From contig OY979717.1 of NCBI GenBank assembly GCA_963855995.1, positions 741,179 through 805,178 on the forward strand: a DNA stretch of 64,000 nt. The letters are read 5' to 3'. Under the pieces are notes generated by a model, which worked only from the letters and a program-made list of their open reading frames with translations, was not told the DNA's origin and ran no database searches. The position numbers and the translations under genes are program-made. Origin of the DNA: Muricea muricata (lineage: Eukaryota > Cnidaria > Anthozoa > Malacalcyonacea > Plexauridae). Shown one piece after another: positions 58,401 through 64,000 of this stretch. The first letter of the stretch is position 1, and each line of letters starts with the position of its first letter.

Positions 58401-60385
58401 AGAAACCTACTGTCTTATATTTCTATTGAATATTGTAATAATTCATGATATAAAACATGAATAACTTTAATAATTTTTTTTACTTGATTGTGTGTATCAC
58501 ATATATTGATATACATTTCACATTTGAATGCTTCAGGTATTAATGCTGAATTCACCTTGAAATTATTTAAATACTGAATGCATTCATGATAAAGTATTTT
58601 AACAACACGCCTATGGTAATTATGTAATTGAAATCATTGACAAAAATTAGCAATTCATGATTGCAATTTATGAGGACTGACAAGAGATTAGGGATGAAAG
58701 TCAATGATCATTGTATCGTGCTCGTAAAATATGTTAAGTTTGGATGCTTTTTACACCTGTTAGTTGCTATAGAAACACGCGTCTTTTAATTTTCGGCTAA
58801 AAAGTATGAAAGTATAACAAAGCTGTAATTACATATGCTTTGTTCAAATCCGACGTCACTGAAATGAAGTTATGTGTATGCTCAACTCGAAATTTCAGCC
58901 AGAATTGCTACATTTGCTATCATGGATCGTACAATGTAGTGGCCATATGACTTGGTCGTTCCATTATTTCGTCTCCATCGGCTCTCTGCCAGATGAATAT
59001 TTCATCGAATACATTCAGCTAAGCTCGTATAAACTGCTAGCCTAAAGTCGTGTTGTATTTTTATGTATTACACGAGTATTTGAAAACGAGTATTACGTGT
59101 CTGGCTAAAAAAAATCGACTATTGAACGAGGTTTTGGTAAAATTTACAAAACAGCTTCTGAGCCTTTTTAGTATCTTGAAATTTTATGTGTGAAATTTTA
59201 AAATGAATTTTCCATTTATTTTTCTGCAGCTCTTTTAAAATTGTGCTTGATATTTTGTTTATTACTACATTATATGCATAACCACATTGGCAAAACATTA
59301 GCTACCTATGACGTTTGCTTAATTTCGACCGATGTTGATAACACTAACAGGTTTTGTGGAAAACGGCTTTGAACTTGTTGTTCACTCTTATTGTCTCGTT
59401 TGGTGATAGACTCCTAGAATATTCTCAAGAAATAAGTTTCATTACGTTTTTCCAAATCTATACAGCAACACTACGACTTTTCGTAAGATTTATCCTTTTT
59501 CTAAAGCTCTTACTATATCAGCATAAAGCCACAACGAATAAATTACGTAGGTGATCAAATATTGATGAAGCGTCGCATGCCCTGCAGCTTAACTTGGTAC
59601 CCCCCGCATTCAAGTAGCCGCGTCGAGTTTCGACGCTGTTCGTTGTAAGTCAAGTTGAATCGTTGCTTGGTGAGGAAAGTTACCGTCGCGAAGAATAAGC
59701 TCCAAGGCGACCACTGTAGCCAAGGATACAAGAAATTTAGCGTGCTGTAAAATACATAAGGGTAGGCAACTATGAATATAGACAATTATTCCTATCTTCG
59801 TTTAAACATTAATTTGCAATCCAATCTTCACTGACTCGAACATAAAGCCGTGTTTATAAATATGGCAGACTATTGACAGCGGCAAGCGAAACATGTATTG
59901 GTGGCTAGATCACCGGTATAGCTCACCATTCAACAAAGGATGGATGTCCTGGTATAGATTTTGTAGTAAAGCATAACTGTTCTGCCATGTACAACACAAT
60001 TTTAATCCGTAAACGAATGTAATGCCGTTTACCTCGGAAGAGAACATACATTAACATGGGGTCGAAGTGAACGCGCCATATTTCGACTGGTCACCTTCGA
60101 ACAATGTTTTTGTATATATCGACTCCTTCTGATCAAATCAGACTAACGTATGTGTCGACATGCTTCATAGCCAATTAATCTATGCGAAAAATGGTAACAA
60201 TTTAACCGGCGATATGTAATCAGAAATGGAACACATATATCGAGTGGCTACGTGTGCAGTTCATGCACAAGGCAGTGTAACATATAAATCATCCAAGAAC
60301 AACGACACTTTTTACTTCGGTTGGCCGTGTTTCCCAGTAGTTGAATTCAGTGTATGAATTTGACCTTTCTCTAGATCTGCGTAGA
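55046..60385. other. intergenic or intronic; no firm gene
   Basis: A (TA)n run with CATATATA edges lies at about 55420-55450. Short frames such as 58205-58429 (74 codons) show no recognised domain or matching splice sites. A pyrimidine-rich acceptor CCTTTCTCTAG ends at 60375, just upstream of the RFX ATG, so a 5' exon of RFX probably lies within or left of this region. Confidence 0.4.
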
Positions 60386-63300
60386 ATGGCCACCCAAAGT
60401 TTTGTAAGCCAAGGTAATTTTGCCGAGATGGCTGTATGTAGTGGTGCTCCTACAGCAACTTTTACACGTGGCTTACAAGTTACGGCTGCAAGGCATGCAA
60501 AGTCGCCAAGCGAAGTTCAACAAAAGACAATTCAGCAACAATCTATTCAACAATCAATACTTTATACTATCACCCCTGATAACTTGACTTCGAATAATAA
60601 AAACGAAGGTATTCTAATTTGTTACTGTCTTACGAGAGAGCAAATATTTAAGCAAATACTATCCACGTTGCGTATAGGTTTTCTCTTTCAAATTTTAATC
60701 CATAAGCTGTCTTCTCATGCGTTTTCTGTGTGCCATTTGACTATGACAAACGACAAGTGCACGGAAGACAACTCTCGTTCTGTCACAAAATATGCTGTTG
60801 TTTTCTTTTCCGTAGGATTTGCTAATTCAGATGTGCATTTTGTAGAAGGTGATCAACCAACTATGTATACAAACGCACCAGGGTAAGTAGAGCGGGAAGA
60901 TGTTCTACAGTATGCGCCGTTATTCCGCATATGTATATAGAAATTAACAACTAAACCTGCGTCGTTCAATTTTACCCCGGGTATAACAAAGAAGATAATG
61001 TCACGTGTCGTGATCAGAAACACCTGCAAAAAGATGAATTATTGCAATATTGGCTGGCACGCTGCTAATGAAAAACCTTTTAAAGCAAGAAAATATTTCC
61101 AGTTTCCGTTAAAAACCTATTGCAAGTATGATGGCGGCAAACATCAGTCGTGTATTTCATTACGTCATTTTTTTGAAGAATCTGTAAGAAACTCTGTAAA
61201 TTTGTCTGAATCTGTCAATTTTTTGAAATGTTTATCTTCTGATAAACCCAACATGTGTTCGCGTTTAATACAATTCAAAAAAAATTCTTTCATTTAACGT
61301 AACCTATATTGGCTCTGTGATATTATTTCCTTATGGCATCAGATAGTTTTGAAGGGTAAGCGGTCTGCGGAAATTCTTCTTTTTAAAAATGCTGTATAAC
61401 AAGTGATCTATATATTCGTGAGAATTTATATAATTCACAAAACAGTTTTAAGGCGAAACATGTCTTTTGCCAATTTTCCACTCACGCATATTAAAGTGAA
61501 TGAATAAATTTCATTGTTGATGTACTCCCATGACAATAACTCTCTTCTACTAGAAATAATTTGTTACTTAGGCAACTGCATTTTTTGAATGGATGATTTA
61601 TTTTCTTTTTACCATGACAATAGTGATCATGTATGCATGCTTGCTATTTACATTTCCTTTCAATGAAAACAACATTTGACGTATGTGTAGAGTCGCTTGT
61701 TCTTCTTCACGATGCCAATCCGTACCTTCACGTGAGTTTTTTAGACTGATCTATTTATAATTTGCTTCAGGTTTATACTGTAGTCTAATACGGAAAATAT
61801 TTGTTAGTTTTTTGCTTCAAGTACTAATATCGCATTATTTTAAAAACTGACTTTTGCAGGTGTTTCAATTAGATCAGTATATTTCATCCATATATTCGAT
61901 ATTTTTGTTTTCTGAAAATTCTTCTTTGTTATTAGAGTTCAGTATGCATGTCCGCATTTTGTATATAGTCCGTGCAGTCGTGTGAGTGTTCATTTAATTC
62001 TTATTTCATTAGAAAATACTTACTGAGCACACATAGCTTATTTTAAGCTATTTAAATGATAAAGCGTCGTGTAATTTGAAGCCATTTTGGTTCTTTCTAT
62101 TCAGTGTTTTATTGTAACTGTACAAATATAAATGTGTGGCTAAGAAAGAGCTAAGAAGCTTGCTGCATTTTGTAATCAAGCCAACCAGTCCCAGTGTATG
62201 TGCATGTTAGGTAAATATTTTTTGCAAAGATATGTTACGTCATAACAGGTAAAAAGCCGATTATCTTCCAACGGCTCATGCACGAAAATAGACTCATTGA
62301 ATGTAAATATATGGCAGTAACTGAAAAAAGTATTTTCGAATTTTGAATCGCCCTGTTGTTTTACATTTTTCAATTGCACTCGGTTACACATGACGAAGTC
62401 CTTCGGAGCAATATAGTGCTGCTGCAACATTGCCTTGATCTTGGAAAGTCGCAGCCACTCCCCCCCCCCGCCGGAAAGATGTTTGGTTGGGCATCAAACA
62501 TTATCCCTGGATGATCAAATACATCTGACTGCGTAACTTCCCATGAGTTAGTGGTACGTACACGCTCAAGCTAGAATAAATGTCCGCCTAGTAAAATACA
62601 TTCTAAAAAAATAATATTAAGCGGTTCGGAAATTTATGGACAATTACCCTGCAGCATGTATACATCTAGTTTCGATATTTATTGTCGCCCTAAAAGAAAT
62701 TGTTTATTGGAAGACAAGACTGTTATTGTGAAAAATAAAAAACATTTCTATAAGCAACTGTTATAGGTCGTGCCCAGACTCTGCGCGGTTTCTATGTGTA
62801 TGCAATCATTGAAATGTTAACTATACATGATTGCTTTACTGTGCTGCGTGTAAATACGACATCTATAAAATCATGCCATGTGATACATTATTGTGGCAGG
62901 TGTTCTCTCGTATCCAACCTTTAAAGGAACTCTCTTTAGTTGACTAAAAATTGAAATATGCGAGTGACTATTTACAACTGAGTTACTTCTCTGCCTCTAT
63001 GATAACTACTGATTTTTACACTATGCTTTCAATACGAATGCATTATTTTGACATCTTTTGCAACTTAGGATTTACAAGGGTAAAAAGTTGACATAGCTGT
63101 GTAAATCTAATTTGCTTTAGCAACAGTAGTTGACTTAGAAAATATGGATGACGCATAATCAGGAGTAAACATATTCATAGTCAGATAGCCGAAAGCTTGT
63201 ATTAAAAATAAAAGTAAATTATTTTAAAGTCAGAGAGCGTTTTTTCAATTTGAGTACTTGACATACTTTAGGTCGTTTTCCTACGCTGACACTTCAATGT

Positions 63301-63500
63301 TTGGCCAACAAGGCACTCCTACAGCATACCTGGATGGGGCACAACATCAAGCTACATATACTACTCCTGCTACTAATTCTCCAACTATGGTTCCTGGAAA
63401 TCAAAGTCAAATTATATCCTACCAACACGCAAGTGGTCTGCCTGGACAACTCAATCCAAGACCTCCGATTACACACACAACACGAGCTTCTCCAGCTACG
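60386..63500 (+). CDS. RFX1/2/3-family transcription factor, N-terminal coding exons
   Basis: Exons 60386-60608, 60816-60882 and 63272-63500 join in frame (223+67+229 = 519 nt, 173 codons) with donors GTATTC, GTAAGT and GTATGT. The product is glutamine-rich (QQKTIQQQSIQQSILYTI). It then contains DVHFVEGDQPTMYTN, which parallels the VQYVEG...VYTN activation-region motif of vertebrate RFX1-3, followed by SYADTSMF. The last exon ends ITHTTRASPAT, essentially the HTTRASPAT stretch just before the winged-helix domain of RFX3, at the same exon boundary. The DNA-binding, B, C and dimerisation domains must lie right of 64000. In animals RFX1-3 proteins bind X-box promoters of cilium genes. The ATG has A at -3 and G at +4. 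Confidence 0.87.
60883..63271. other. RFX intron 2
   Basis: No coding exon is recognised. The 99-codon frame at 60998-61297 lacks similarity and splice signals. A run of C at 62460-62469 is present. Confidence 0.45.
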
Positions 63501-64000
63501 GTATGTTTCTTGAAAATCTAGAAGCTTTCACGTGCATGATACTCCAACTAAGGCTCAAAAGGGGAGTACCTATAAATATGAACGATGTTACGTACTCCCC
63601 TACTCTTAGTCAGTAGCACCAGCCGGGTGGGGGGGGGGGGGGAGGGGTCGCCGTCTCAATGTTTTTACTTATACAAATCATCTTCGAATGTTTCCATCAA
63701 CAGGCTATACGTATAGTCTGCGTACGCGGACTAAAACGATGCCGACATATGTGTCAGATTATAAAAATGTTTTTAAACACATTCGCAGAAGTTTATTACT
63801 CAGTATACAGTATTAAGTGATCATTATGGCCGTCTGTTTAACTGTTACTAAGCTCTAAGCAACATAGGATTGTTGATTTAAAAAAATAGAAACCATTTTT
63901 GACGTTACGAGTGAGTGTCAGTCCTTTAATAGTAATAAGATATCAGAAAGTCCCTTTTATAGTCCAATTACAAGAGCAGTGACCAAGCTAGCTTAAGTAT
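63501..64000. other. start of RFX intron 3
   Basis: Non-coding, with a poly-G tract at about 63629-63642. No exon of the DNA-binding domain is visible before the window ends. Confidence 0.5.

Noticed and set aside
58205..58429. 74-codon plus-strand frame
   Set aside because: It reads plausibly but has no known motif, no clear splice connections and is short enough to occur by chance.
60998..61297. 99-codon plus-strand frame in RFX intron 2
   Set aside because: No similarity noticed and no acceptor/donor in phase with the RFX exons on both sides.

Overview
The window is animal genomic DNA. It is AT-rich (roughly two thirds A+T by eye), has spliceosomal genes with GT-AG introns, and carries many non-LTR retrotransposon fragments, palindromic MITE-like elements and (ATT)n microsatellites. 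The protein-coding content is metazoan: a LAP-family leucine-rich-repeat protein, the TFIIIC subunit GTF3C1, an ADAP/FYB-like adaptor and an RFX1/2/3-type transcription factor. Short introns, single copies and the retroelement types fit an early-branching animal such as a cnidarian or sponge. I cannot fix the species from sequence alone.

Layout. 1-5918 (minus): 5' half of a LAP (Erbin/Lano/Scribble type) gene, eight phase-consistent exons running off the left edge. 7116-12066: two decayed reverse-transcriptase elements, one per strand; the plus-strand one is split by about 0.9 kb of foreign sequence. 13253-13330: degenerate tRNA-like (SINE-like) unit. 16042-22182 (minus): GTF3C1 as one uninterrupted 2046-codon ORF. 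22183-26485: intergenic, with poly-C tracts, a dispersed foldback repeat and a GC-rich tandem repeat. 26486-45376 (plus): a complete 15-exon, 533-residue ADAP/FYB-like adaptor; I assembled it exon by exon and every splice phase closes. Its intron 8 (8.7 kb) holds a nest of six 5'-truncated retroelement copies, each bounded by (ATT)n. 48381-55045 (plus): three phase-consistent exons of a gene I do not recognise. 60386-63500 (plus): the first three coding exons of an RFX-family gene, whose DNA-binding domain lies beyond the right edge.

Most interesting points. (1) The adaptor combines a lysine/glutamate-rich helix, a helical-SH3-like domain and at least seven acidic tyrosine motifs, three of them on consecutive duplicated mini-exons. 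This looks like an ADAP-type phosphotyrosine scaffold outside vertebrate T cells. (2) The retroelement nest is dominated by REL-endonuclease (R4/Dong-like) LINEs that join (ATT)n at both ends and share a 3'-UTR hairpin whose stem shows compensatory base changes among five copies. (3) GTF3C1 is intronless while all neighbouring genes are intron-rich. (4) Several non-autonomous DNA elements can be delimited to the base by terminal inverted repeats and target duplications (mariner-like TA, hAT-like 8 bp, TTAA type).

All exon models are built by eye from splice signals, reading frame and remembered family motifs. No alignment or transcript evidence was available.
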